Source: Methanoculleus oceani (GTDB taxonomy: Archaea > Halobacteriota > Methanomicrobia > Methanomicrobiales > Methanoculleaceae). From it: DNA of 64,000 nt. Positions 1-8,275 of the stretch are shown here, piece by piece. Made by a program: the position numbers and the translations under genes. Each line of letters starts with the position of its first letter. The first letter of the stretch is position 1. The DNA is taken from contig NZ_QFDM01000003.1 of NCBI RefSeq assembly GCF_023702065.1, positions 372,001 to 436,000 on the forward strand, given 5' to 3'. A model generated the notes under the pieces. The model saw only the letters and a program-made list of their open reading frames with translations. It made no database searches and was not told the origin of the DNA.

Positions 1-1213
1 ACAGCAGGACACTTACGCCGACGAATAAAAGGGATGTTGCGGTAATGATAGTCACCCCCGGGAGGATACGTGTTGCGGTGGAGACTGATCGTGGAGCGGT
101 CAAGAGAAGCCCTAGATCGAATGTGGCGTAATACAGGACCGTAATAAGCATAGATACGACCACAGCGGCTGGAAAAAACAAAATGAGCAATAACATGTGA
201 ATGAAAGGCGCAGAGACTCGTTGTAACATAAACAACCGAAGCCTTGTAGGAGGATGTGTCATACGTGCGAGGAGCCACCTCCATCGGGAAACCGGCATGG
301 AATACAAACTTAACGCTCTGACAAGTGGTGCCGATGCCCCTTGGCACCGGGCTGCAACACAGTCGGCCGCAAGTTCCGAATACCAGAGGGCTGCCAGTGG
401 TAAGAAGATAATACTCGCAACCCACATCAGGGATGTCAGCAAAATTATGAATAGCCCCGGGAGAGCTATGAATAGAAAATTACGATGTATCACTAGAAGC
501 CATGCAAATATATTGATAATAAATTCCCCGGGCGGCATCGATCCAGAGAGTTCGATGAACATTGGCTGAAATGAAGTCACGAGGGCTACGATGAAAAACG
601 GGACAACGACCGTAACAACAAAGAGGACGGGCCAGAAGTTGAGCAGGATTCGAAAACCGCTTCCCGCACCGGTGATCAGGGTGTCACCGTTTCGGACATG
701 GGCGATCTCATGAAGGAGGACTCCGCGAGCACTCTCGTTATCCGTTTTCCAGAGTTTCATCACACCCCCCATGAGGCCCATACCCGCCTTTTGAAAACTG
801 CTGGGATAGATGAAAACTACCTGATCCGTGCGCATCGGGTTGTTCAATATGGAAACATCGGGCAGGTAGTTCCGGATAAACGCGGAAATCTCTGGGATGG
901 TTGCGATCTGAACTTCGTCTGTAAGGCCATATTTCCGCCGTATGTACGATCGTCTGATAGACGGAGCTACAAGAGAAAGAACGCCGATGATTATGATCAG
1001 CAGTGGGAAAATCTCAAAAAAATTTGCTAATCGAAAAAGAAATCCAAACGGAACGAGCTCCTCGCCTGGAAGAGGGGTCGTAGAAAGCATGTCGGAAAGC
1101 AATATCAGGAGAAAATTCAGGTTAAAACGAAAGGTTGCTATAAAGATTATAAGCCATATCCAGAGATAAGGAGGGAGGAGGTATAGTTTTCCTTCCTCTG
1201 GAACAATATTCAT
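1..1213 (-). CDS. Membrane-embedded M48-type zinc metallopeptidase, 3' end cut by window edge
   Basis: Reading the complement from ATG at 1213 gives an uninterrupted frame of 404 codons that leaves the window without a stop. Two hydrophobic segments lie near residues 17-37 and 70-84. A gluzincin motif HEIAHVRNGD starts at residue 168 and is followed by several more membrane spans. A second motif, SELAAD, has Glu280 and Asp284. HExxH plus a downstream ExxxD in a multi-span protein is the layout of M48 (HtpX/Ste24) and M56-like peptidases, which cut membrane or unfolded proteins; the exact family is inferred. The ATG overlaps the stop of the upstream gene (ATGA), so the two are translationally coupled. 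The sequence is visibly more AT-rich than the rest of the window and lies 3' of a tRNA-Leu gene, suggesting acquisition. Confidence 0.85.
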   Translation of the reverse strand, partial: MNIVPEEGKLYLLPPYLWIWLIIFIATFRFNLNFLLILLSDMLSTTPLPGEELVPFGFLFRLANFFEIFPLLIIIIGVLSLVAPSIRRSYIRRKYGLTDEVQIATIPEISAFIRNYLPDVSILNNPMRTDQVVFIYPSSFQKAGMGLMGGVMKLWKTDNESARGVLLHEIAHVRNGDTLITGAGSGFRILLNFWPVLFVVTVVVPFFIVALVTSFQPMFIELSGSMPPGEFIINIFAWLLVIHRNFLFIALPGLFIILLTSLMWVASIIFLPLAALWYSELAADCVAARCQGASAPLVRALSLYSMPVSRWRWLLARMTHPPTRLRLFMLQRVSAPFIHMLLLILFFPAAVVVSMLITVLYYATFDLGLLLTAPRSVSTATRILPGVTIITATSLLFVGVSVLL

Positions 1214-1752
1214 GTACTTTCCTTAAGGCGCCCGATAGCCTCCATGGTTCCGTCAGGCTGTTCCAATAGTGCGCGGATTATCCGATATGCGATGCAGCCA
1301 CGCTCTTCTTCCGGAAGAGGGATATCTTTCAGTTGTTCATCGATGATCGATACTACCTGCCTGAGTGAGTAAATCGGTTCTTGCACCCGATCTGCACCTT
1401 GCTGAAGTTCGGGTTCGACAAGAACCTCTTTTGTCCGGTCATGTAGCGAGAGGATATTACAGACCGTCGTCAGGGTGTTGTTTATTGATGCCGTCGAACC
1501 CAGGAGGTTGAGAATGTATGGAACTGCGGCAAAAATTCCCGCAAGAACGTGGGGAAGAAGAAAGACCATTCCCCCGGGCACAAACGAGCCTTCAGGGGCG
1601 TTATCCGTCTTGAAAAGTGCCTCCCGCTGTTTCCCCCCGGCGATAAAAGCACTGACAAGCAACGGGGCGAAATCAGACTCGTCGGGTATCGCATTCTCGG
1701 CAAGATGAATCGACCACAGTTGAAGTGACGACGACAGCTGTTCAGGCGCCAT
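1210..1752 (-). CDS. Unknown protein coupled to the membrane peptidase
   Basis: About 180 residues from ATG 1752, which is preceded by a GGTGAG ribosome-binding site. A TATA-like element near 1796-1804 would place the transcript start just ahead of it. The frame stays open upstream, with alternative ATGs at 1791 and 1896, but these lie at or above the TATA box. The middle of the protein has one hydrophobic stretch (roughly residues 55-85, rich in Gly, Leu and Ile). The C-terminal half is polar and helical with many Glu, Leu and Gln. I recognise no family. The stop overlaps the peptidase start by four bases, so it is probably a partner, regulator or membrane anchor of that enzyme. Codon use is AT-leaning like its neighbour. 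Confidence 0.7.
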   Translation of the reverse strand: MAPEQLSSSLQLWSIHLAENAIPDESDFAPLLVSAFIAGGKQREALFKTDNAPEGSFVPGGMVFLLPHVLAGIFAAVPYILNLLGSTASINNTLTTVCNILSLHDRTKEVLVEPELQQGADRVQEPIYSLRQVVSIIDEQLKDIPLPEEERGCIAYRIIRALLEQPDGTMEAIGRLKEST

Positions 1753-1941
1753 ACCCTTCTCACCCAGCTTCAGCGGGGCACTAGAGTACATATGAGCATA
1801 TAAAATTATGGAATAAAACAAGGCAATGATCTCATGGTGAAAAAACGCAGAAAAGCGCCTTGTCTGGCCGGGGCTCACTTTGTTTGCCCCGACCACCTCC
1901 CGAACAACCTGAATGTGCGGGGATATAACCCAAATTCCAGA

Positions 1942-2026
1942 TGCGAGGGATGGGATTCGAACCCATGGACCCCTGCGGGAGTGGATCTTAAGTCCACCGC
2001 CTTTGGCCGGGCTTGGCTACCCTCGC
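1942..2026 (-). tRNA. tRNA-Leu (anticodon UAA)
   Basis: The complement folds as a class II tRNA: acceptor arm GCGAGGG pairing with CCCTCGC, anticodon loop CTTAAGA with anticodon TAA, a long variable arm, and the T arm GGGTTCGAATCCC. CCA is not encoded. The AT-rich peptidase pair lies directly on its 3' side, the usual side for integrated elements. Confidence 0.95.
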
Positions 2027-2179
2027 TCAAGAAGAGAACCAATACCTATTGTCAATGGAACGTATTAAGTCCGACGCCCGGCCGGGTCTTCGGCGAAAAC
2101 CGGGTCCGGCAGGCCCTCTCCGTCTCAACCCCCGGGCCCAAAGGTATTTGAGGCCGGGCCCGGAAAGCTGGAAACCGCC

Positions 2180-2641
2180 ATGGAGACGAACCGTAACCCG
2201 GACAGGCCCGAAGTGCCCTACTGGCACGTCTGGACCGATGAGGACGGCGTGAGCCGCCAGGACCGCTGCAGGATGAGCAACTTCGAGTTCGCGAGCATAT
2301 CGAGCGGTGCCGCGCCGTCGTGGATCGACAGGCTGAGCAACCCGGCCGCCCATGTGGTCGTCCTGGTCCTGCCCGCGGGCTGGGTCGGCGAGTGGCACGA
2401 GAACCCCGAACCGCAGTGGATCGTGCCCATATCGGGCCGCTGGTTCGTGGAGACGATGGACGGCACGCGGGTGGAGATGGGGCCGGGGGAACTCTCGTTC
2501 GGGAACGACCAGAACACCCGGCCCGACGAGCGGGGACAGAGGGGCCACCGTTCGGGGACCGTGGGCGACGAGCCGGCGGTGCTGATGCTCGTCCAGGTGG
2601 AGCGGGCTCCGGCACGGAGCCGGCCCTGCCTGCCCGAATAG
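2180..2641 (+). CDS. Small cupin-domain protein
   Basis: 153 residues. The central part (about 55-140) reads as a single cupin barrel: a run of beta strands, a GEWHENPEPQW segment carrying the first-motif-like His and Glu, and a later GPGEL turn typical of cupin motif linkers. Cupins bind a metal or small ligand, but nothing here fixes the substrate. It stands alone between tRNA-Leu and a convergent aminotransferase gene, 14 bases from the latter's stop. A weak TATA-like element (near 2142-2152) would give a short leader. Confidence 0.75.
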   Translation: METNRNPDRPEVPYWHVWTDEDGVSRQDRCRMSNFEFASISSGAAPSWIDRLSNPAAHVVVLVLPAGWVGEWHENPEPQWIVPISGRWFVETMDGTRVEMGPGELSFGNDQNTRPDERGQRGHRSGTVGDEPAVLMLVQVERAPARSRPCLPE

Positions 2642-2655
2642 GGTGCGACCCCGGT

Positions 2656-3837
2656 CTAGGCCGCCAGCCGCCGTACCACCCTCGCCAGCCGGTGCATCCC
2701 CTCGGCGATCTCCTCCTCGCCGGCCGCCGAGAAGTTCAGGCGGATCGTGTCCTCCCCGCCGCCGCCCACAAAGAACGGCGCACCGGGGAGGACCGCGACG
2801 CCTTCTTTGACGCCCTCGCAAAAGACCTCCATCGACGAGACGCCGTCCGGCAGGGTCGCGGTCATGAACATCCCGCCCTCGGGGTTGGTGTGGGTCGTGC
2901 CCGGCGGCATCAGGTCGTCGAGGAGATCGCAGATCAGCCGGCAGTGCCTGCCGTAGACCGCCGCGACGCGGCGAACATGGGCGTCGAGATCGTGCGTTAC
3001 GAGGTAGCGGTGCAGGATCACCTGGCAGAGGAAGTTCGAGTGCAGGTCGGCCGCCTGCTTCGCGACGTTGAACTCCCGGAGGACCGGTGCCGGCGCGTAC
3101 AGCCAGCCGATCCGCATCCCCGGGGCGACGATCTTAGAAAACGACCCCGAGATCACCGTCTGGTCCGGGAGGTAGCGCTTCACCGGCAGCCGGGGCTTCC
3201 CGTCGAAGAAAAGTTCTCCAAAAGCGTCGTCCTCGTAGAAGACCGTCTCCGTCCCCTCGAGGATCTCCGCGACGGCCCGCCGCTTCTCCTGCGAGTAGGT
3301 CCTCCCCGAAGGGTTCTGCGAGTTCGGGATGCCGTAGAAGAACCTGGGTGAATGCTCCCGGACAAGCGACTCGAACGCCGCGAGATCCGGCCCGTCCTCC
3401 TCGAGCGGAACCGAATAGAAGTCGGGCTCGTAGAGGGAGAAGGCCTCGATAGCGCCGAGGTAGCCGGGCCGCTCCATCCCGACGGCGTCCCCGGGGTCGA
3501 GGAAGATCTTCGCGACCAGGTCAAGGCACTGCTGGGAGCCGTTCACGATCTGGATCTCCTCAGGCGTCGCCGGGAGGCCGAGCCTTCTCCGATAACGGTC
3601 GGCGATGAACTCCCGGAGCGGCCGGTAGCCGTCCGTCGTCGTGTACTGCAGCGCCGTCCGGCCCTCTTCGGCGAAGACCTCGCGGGCCGCCTCCCGGATC
3701 CCCTCGACGTCGATGTAAGCCGAGCCCGGCAGGCCGCCGGCGAACGATATCACTCCGGGGACCGTCGAGACGCGGAAGAGCTCCTTGAGGAACGACTCCG
3801 GGATCCGCCTCATCCGGGAAGAAAACCGGTACTCCAT
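2656..3837 (-). CDS. PLP-dependent aminotransferase (fold type I, class I/II)
   Basis: 393 residues, full length for the family. The sequence has the small-domain start GVISFAGGLP (about residues 28-37), the substrate and cofactor motif PNSQNPSG (171-178), YEDDAF with the pyridine-nitrogen Asp (201-206), and SGSFSKIVAPGMRIGW with Schiff-base Lys235. The overall pattern matches the 2-aminoadipate/LysN-like and MocR-related aminotransferases, which act on aromatic or branched amino acids; the true substrate cannot be read from sequence. It is monocistronic and convergent with the cupin gene. Confidence 0.9.
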   Translation of the reverse strand: MEYRFSSRMRRIPESFLKELFRVSTVPGVISFAGGLPGSAYIDVEGIREAAREVFAEEGRTALQYTTTDGYRPLREFIADRYRRRLGLPATPEEIQIVNGSQQCLDLVAKIFLDPGDAVGMERPGYLGAIEAFSLYEPDFYSVPLEEDGPDLAAFESLVREHSPRFFYGIPNSQNPSGRTYSQEKRRAVAEILEGTETVFYEDDAFGELFFDGKPRLPVKRYLPDQTVISGSFSKIVAPGMRIGWLYAPAPVLREFNVAKQAADLHSNFLCQVILHRYLVTHDLDAHVRRVAAVYGRHCRLICDLLDDLMPPGTTHTNPEGGMFMTATLPDGVSSMEVFCEGVKEGVAVLPGAPFFVGGGGEDTIRLNFSAAGEEEIAEGMHRLARVVRRLAA

Positions 3838-3880
3838 GAACCAGTGTTGGACGTCTCAAAAGAAAAAATGCCATCCCGCC

Positions 3881-5620
3881 CTACTGGAGCACGAGGTAGG
3901 CGAAGACCGAGAGCAGGAACGCGAGCACGAGGATCATGAAACTGATCGGGGCGATGAACGCGAGCATCGCGTTGACGGTGCTTGCGAGCTGCGAGACCCG
4001 CTGCGACCCGAAGACGACGATCCCCTCGCACGAGGCCGTTGCCGCCCCCACCCGGGCCGGAGCGAGGTCGGCGACCGCTTCGGTGACCGCCTGCTCGACG
4101 TACGGGACGATCTCCTTCGCCGGAACCACGTAGCCGACCGGGTTCTTGCCGCTGACGGTATTCACCGTGTGCGTGTCGGTGGTCATGATCTCGGCCTCAT
4201 CGACGAATTCGAGCACCACCGCGAGCAGGCGTTCGCGGACACCCTGGGCCATGTTGTTCCCGTCGACCAGGACGTAGGCCGCCTTCTTCCCGCCGACCTC
4301 CGTCGCCAGCACCTGCACCCCGAGCGACCCGAACCCCTGCTCGCGGGAGAACGGGACCCGGACGTGGGAGACCCCGATCGCGAGCGGCTCCGCGGGGAGG
4401 TCCCGCGCGACGGCGAACCCCTCGTGTGCGGCGGCGATGTACTCCGTCGCGATCCGCGTCGCCGGGAGGACCGGGGAACCCACGCTGGTCATGCAGTTGT
4501 GGGCGTCCACGAAGGCGACATGGGAGAAGGAACCCCGCCCTTCCGCCATGATCGCCATCCCGATCGAGTAATCGAGGTCCTCCGTCCGCTCCGGGGACCG
4601 GGTGCTCACCATCAGGAGGGCGTCCCCGAACCGCTGGCAGAGGATCGCCACGGAGCCGGAGACCACCCGGACCGGGCGGCTCGCGGTGCCTGAGAAGGTA
4701 AGCCCCTCCCGGGACGCCTCGACGGCGCAGGCGATCTTTTCTATCTCGCTCTCCGAGACCAGGTTGAAGTCATGGGTGGCGCAGCCGTGCGCGACCAGCG
4801 TCTCCTCGGGAAACGTGTCGTGGAGGAGCCGGGGGAGGTTGCCGCCGCCGACGTCGCCCATCGGTCCGGGGTGGACGTTCGGGACCGTGAAGAGGACATC
4901 CCTCCCGGAGTCGCGGGAGAAGAAGAGCGAGACCTCCGGGACGTAGACCTCCTCGCCGATCTCGCGGAAGAAGTCTTCCATCTTCTTCGAGCCGTCAGTC
5001 AGGTGGGCGATGAAGGTGTTGAGGAAGTTGAGCCCGCTGATCTGGAACGCCCGCTTCAGCGGCCGCTCGATCAGCCAGATCAGGGAGACAAAACCCAGCC
5101 CGAAGACCCCCTGGAGGAGGAGGGCGTAGGGAACGAACCCCGGCGTGAAGAACCAGGCACCGACCGCTATCCCGGCCGCACCCTGGATGAACGCGGGGAG
5201 AACCATCCGGGTGATCCGGTAGTCGGCGACGGCTACGAGGACCAGCAGCCGGAGGCCGAAGACCAGGCCGAGAGCGCCCGCGTAGAGCGTGGGGAAGAGG
5301 TCCCTGCCGAAGACCAGGACCGGCGAGAGACTCAGGATCACCGAGAGAACCGTGCAGGTCAGGGCGAGGAGAGCCGACCGGTTCCAGGTGATATGCCGGC
5401 CGGAAACCCCTACCAGCGGCACGGTCAGCAGGAAGGCGACCAGTGCCGGGACCGTGAACCCGAGGGTGCCGATCAGGAAGAACTCGGGCCCGGCCCGGTA
5501 TGTAGCGGCGTCGATGAGAAGCCCGAGCACGATGAGGATCGCAAGCGATCGCGGCCAGGACGGGGCGGAGAAGATATAGCGGGTGAGCCGCTCGACCCGC
5601 ACGTCGGGGCCGAACTCCAT
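3881..5620 (-). CDS. DUF2070 family archaeal membrane protein
   Basis: About 579 residues from ATG 5620. Six or so hydrophobic helices occupy the N-terminal third. A large soluble domain follows, with conserved-looking motifs NVHPGPMGDVGG, HGCATHDFN and VDAHNC, and a C-terminal pair of hydrophobic segments closes the protein. The His- and Asp-rich motifs suggest a metal or hydrolytic centre, but no function is established for DUF2070. The frame extends to an alternative ATG at 5695, eight bases after the upstream stop; the extra 25 residues are charged and lack family character, so I favour 5620. It is probably cotranscribed with the PfkB kinase and UPF0212 genes. Confidence 0.85.
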   Translation of the reverse strand: MEFGPDVRVERLTRYIFSAPSWPRSLAILIVLGLLIDAATYRAGPEFFLIGTLGFTVPALVAFLLTVPLVGVSGRHITWNRSALLALTCTVLSVILSLSPVLVFGRDLFPTLYAGALGLVFGLRLLVLVAVADYRITRMVLPAFIQGAAGIAVGAWFFTPGFVPYALLLQGVFGLGFVSLIWLIERPLKRAFQISGLNFLNTFIAHLTDGSKKMEDFFREIGEEVYVPEVSLFFSRDSGRDVLFTVPNVHPGPMGDVGGGNLPRLLHDTFPEETLVAHGCATHDFNLVSESEIEKIACAVEASREGLTFSGTASRPVRVVSGSVAILCQRFGDALLMVSTRSPERTEDLDYSIGMAIMAEGRGSFSHVAFVDAHNCMTSVGSPVLPATRIATEYIAAAHEGFAVARDLPAEPLAIGVSHVRVPFSREQGFGSLGVQVLATEVGGKKAAYVLVDGNNMAQGVRERLLAVVLEFVDEAEIMTTDTHTVNTVSGKNPVGYVVPAKEIVPYVEQAVTEAVADLAPARVGAATASCEGIVVFGSQRVSQLASTVNAMLAFIAPISFMILVLAFLLSVFAYLVLQ

Positions 5621-5703
5621 CAGGCGCCCCCGTGTGCCGCTCTCGGGCCGGGAGCAGAAGCCGGCATCTTCCCGCCGGCGATCAGCGCTGTACACCCCAT
5701 AAT

Positions 5704-6594
5704 TCAGACAATTATTTCCCCGGGCTCACCAAAGACCTTCCGGTAGCGTGCAAGCATCCGGTCCCAGTCGGGAAGGTTCGTCTGGGTGCCCGTCCGCTCG
5801 ACGACGAAGGACGAGACCACCGCTCCCGCACGGCAACAGTCGAGCGGTGCGTAGCCCTTCCGGAACGCCGTGAGGAACCCGGCCCGGTAACCGTCGCCGG
5901 CGCCGGTGGGGTCGACGGCTTCCACCCTGACGGCCGGGACGTGGTGCTCCTCGCCGTCCATGCAGAGGATGCTCCCTTCCGCTCCCCGGGTCGTGACCGT
6001 CATCGGGATCGACGCGACGAGCGCATTCCGCTCCAGTCCCAGCATATCGCACATCCGGTCCATCTCGTGGTTGTTCGAGAAGAGGATGTCGATCTTCGCA
6101 AGGATGATCTCGAGCTGGTCGGGAGTGTAGCGGAGGAGGTCCTGGCCCGGGTCGAAGGAGGCGAATCTGCTTTTTTCGGCCACCCGGACGTTGAAGTCGG
6201 GGTCCGCCGTCGCCATGTGGACGAAGTCGAGAGCGGGGGCTTCCGCCCGGGAGAACGCGGCGGAGGCACCCCACTCGAAGAAGGTCTCCTGGTCGCCGGC
6301 CTCGTCCGTAAAGACATAGGCGGTTGCGGTCCGGGCATCCCTGACAACGGAGAAGTCCTGCACGATCTCAAGATCGTGCATCCAGAGGTCGTAGTCGCTG
6401 CCCGGGAAGTCGCCGCCGACCGATGAGATCAGCCGGCACCGCTCCCCCAGGGTCGCGATCCCCGCCGCGATGTTCGCCGCTCCGCCGCCGAAGTAGACCG
6501 AATGATCGGTGATGTACGTCGAGTTGTGCCGCCCGGGAAGTTTCGGTACCCGGAAGAGGTGATCGATGGCGGTATGCCCGACGACGGCGATCAT
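5704..6594 (-). CDS. PfkB-family sugar/nucleoside kinase
   Basis: 296 residues. The N-terminal [12 protein letters not shown] and the FGGGAANIA glycine loop (about 36-43) bind substrate. The C-terminal signature [13 protein letters not shown] holds the catalytic base Asp234 and the anion hole. This is the ribokinase/adenosine-kinase fold; archaeal relatives of this form phosphorylate nucleosides or sugars, and specificity is not decided here. Its start overlaps the stop of the UPF0212 gene by four bases (ATGA), so translation is coupled, and the DUF2070 gene follows downstream. Confidence 0.9.
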   Translation of the reverse strand: MIAVVGHTAIDHLFRVPKLPGRHNSTYITDHSVYFGGGAANIAAGIATLGERCRLISSVGGDFPGSDYDLWMHDLEIVQDFSVVRDARTATAYVFTDEAGDQETFFEWGASAAFSRAEAPALDFVHMATADPDFNVRVAEKSRFASFDPGQDLLRYTPDQLEIILAKIDILFSNNHEMDRMCDMLGLERNALVASIPMTVTTRGAEGSILCMDGEEHHVPAVRVEAVDPTGAGDGYRAGFLTAFRKGYAPLDCCRAGAVVSSFVVERTGTQTNLPDWDRMLARYRKVFGEPGEIIV

Positions 6595-6929
6595 AATGCC
6601 TGCACTTCCTGGACCTTCAGCGGAACGTCGTGCAGCGCCTTCCCGACGACCGACTTCGCTATCCGGGCCGCGTGTTCGTCGGACTCCGCACGGAAGACCT
6701 TCATCTGGAGCACGAGCCCGACGAGGGCGGTATTGGCGACCACGAGCGCGGTGTTCAACTCGCCCTCGCAGTAGGGGCAGGCGATCATCCCCGCCTCGAT
6801 CTCCACGAACTTCGCCGAGGGGTTGAGCCGTTTCCCGGCCTCGCTGATCGCGATGCTCACCGCGTCGTCCATAGACTTGACGTCTTTAATTATCCACGCT
6901 GATTCAAGCGTAACCAAATAATCCGGCAT
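6591..6929 (-). CDS. UPF0212 (DUF555) family protein
   Basis: 112 residues matching the archaeal UPF0212 family from the first residue ([19 protein letters not shown]). A single CPYC pair near residues 52-55 suggests a redox or metal site. The family is conserved in methanogens and has no assigned function. It is the first gene of a minus-strand unit with a PfkB kinase and a DUF2070 protein and overlaps the kinase start by four bases. Confidence 0.85.
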   Translation of the reverse strand: MPDYLVTLESAWIIKDVKSMDDAVSIAISEAGKRLNPSAKFVEIEAGMIACPYCEGELNTALVVANTALVGLVLQMKVFRAESDEHAARIAKSVVGKALHDVPLKVQEVQAL

Positions 6930-6950
6930 AATCTCTCCGAAATAAGTATC

Positions 6951-7478
6951 CTACCAGGTCTCACGATGCACGTGCTCTTCCACCGGCATCCGCTCCATGG
7001 GTTCGAGCGGCGGCGTTCCCCTGCCGACCGCAAGAAGCGCGACGGGGCGGAGATGCTGCGGGAGGCCGAGGACCTCGCGGACCTCGTCTTCGTTGAACGC
7101 CCCGGTCCAGCACGAGTGAAGGCCCCGGGCATGTGCGGCGAGCATCATGTAGGTGCAGGCGATGGTGGCGTCCTCGAGCGCGTAGAGGATCCCCCGCTCC
7201 CCGTAGTGCGACATCGAGCGGACGTAGTTCGCACAGACCACGAAGATCGCCGGCGCCTCCCGGATATGCACCTGCTCGAGGGCCGCGAGCGCAAGTTCCA
7301 CCCTGACATCCTCATCGGTGACGACGACGACGTCCCAGGCCTCGCGATTGCCGGCGCTCGGCGCAGTACTTGCACAGGCCAGGATGTCATCGATATCCTC
7401 CGGATCAAGCGGCTCCCCGGAGTATTCCCGGACCGACGACCGTGCTTTCAGGAAGCGAAGCAGTTCAGAGGAGTTCAT
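6951..7478 (-). CDS. Nitroreductase-family flavoprotein
   Basis: 175 residues, the size of a minimal nitroreductase. The N-terminus has RSSVREYSGEPL, the FMN-phosphate-binding arginine segment. The region STAPSAGNREAWDVVVV matches the second flavin-contact motif, and a C-terminal LGLPQHLRPVALLAVGRG segment closes the fold. Such enzymes reduce nitro, quinone or flavin substrates with NAD(P)H or F420H2; the substrate is unknown. Its start overlaps the 3' end of the preceding gene by 14 bases, indicating cotranscription. Confidence 0.88.
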   Translation of the reverse strand: MNSSELLRFLKARSSVREYSGEPLDPEDIDDILACASTAPSAGNREAWDVVVVTDEDVRVELALAALEQVHIREAPAIFVVCANYVRSMSHYGERGILYALEDATIACTYMMLAAHARGLHSCWTGAFNEDEVREVLGLPQHLRPVALLAVGRGTPPLEPMERMPVEEHVHRETW

Positions 7479-7821
7479 GCTCTTTGAGCGTATCCCACGC
7501 TGCCTGGGCTGCGGTCGTGACGGCGCTGACGGCCCTGCTCATCCGCTCCGACGCGGCGCCCAGTTCCATGCTCTCGGTCAGGCTGATCGCCTCGTTGAGG
7601 TGATCGATGGCTTTCTTAAACTCAGAAAGTTCCGTATCGCCATATGCAAACTCAAGCTCCGAGCGGATCGACTCGAGCACCATCAAAAGCATCCGCTTTC
7701 CGCCGGGCTTCTCCTGGAGCGGAAACTGTATCAGCGCTGTCGTCAGCTGTGACCCGACAATCAGTTCGGATTTCGCCCGTTCGGCAAACTGATAGGTTCT
7801 GATGGCGGTTTTGAGATCCAT
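7465..7821 (-). CDS. Small helical protein of unknown function
   Basis: 118 residues, almost entirely predicted helix, with heptad-like Leu/Ile/Ala spacing (for example residues 60-110). There are no cysteines and no membrane segment. I do not recognise a family; similar short helical proteins occur in Methanomicrobiales. A strong TATA element (complement of 7841-7850) is centred about 26 bases before the ATG, so the transcript is probably leaderless. It is the promoter-proximal gene of a pair with the nitroreductase. Confidence 0.75.
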   Translation of the reverse strand: MDLKTAIRTYQFAERAKSELIVGSQLTTALIQFPLQEKPGGKRMLLMVLESIRSELEFAYGDTELSEFKKAIDHLNEAISLTESMELGAASERMSRAVSAVTTAAQAAWDTLKEHELL

Positions 7822-7877
7822 ACCACATACTGGAACTCGCTAGTATAAAAAGTATTGAAGGAGAAGAGGGGGACGGT

Positions 7878-8189
7878 TTATCTCGATTTCTGCTTGGTCC
7901 CGAGAGCCGACACCTTGGCGCGCCGCACGCTCCGGCGTACCCGCACGTCCATCGTGGGGGTGCCTCCTCCTCCTCTGCCGCCCCGGCCGCCACGTCCGCC
8001 ACGTCCGCCGCGTCCGCCGCGCCGCTGGTCCTGCCCCTCCCGGTTCGCCCGCTTCTGGATATCCGCCATAGCCTTGAACCGCTGGTTCGGGCCGGGTTTC
8101 TTCACTTCGCCTTCACTTGCAGGGACGAGTCTTATCTGCCCCTTCACGCCCTTGACCTGGGCCCACTGGACACTTCCTGTCTTTCCCAT
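7878..8189 (-). CDS. DUF5350-like basic protein with an RGG-repeat tract
   Basis: 103 residues, strongly basic. The N-terminal half (MGKTGSVQWAQVKGVKGQIRLVP, then KKPGPNQRF) matches the short DUF5350 proteins of Methanomicrobiales. Residues 57-74 are six consecutive RGG triplets ending in extra glycines, followed by a second basic stretch (VRVRRSVRRAKVSALGTKQKSR). RGG boxes in eukaryotic and archaeal proteins bind RNA, so a role on RNA or ribosomes is inferred. The ATG is preceded by AAGGAG and a TATA-like ATAAATATA. Family membership is recalled from the N-terminal pattern. Confidence 0.75.
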   Translation of the reverse strand: MGKTGSVQWAQVKGVKGQIRLVPASEGEVKKPGPNQRFKAMADIQKRANREGQDQRRGGRGGRGGRGGRGGRGGGGTPTMDVRVRRSVRRAKVSALGTKQKSR

Positions 8190-8275
8190 GATGAAACTCC
8201 TTTATATTTATGAGCAGACCCGCAGATAAAAGTAACCCGGGACAGGCCCGGGTCAGGAAGCGAGCGTGCCCGCAA

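Noticed and set aside
201-1169. Forward ORFs of 75-122 residues at the left edge
   Set aside because: They lie opposite the continuous peptidase frame on the minus strand and have no coding features.
2027-2821. Minus-strand frames opposite the cupin gene
   Set aside because: Arg/Pro/Gly-rich shadow; the forward cupin frame has a coherent fold.
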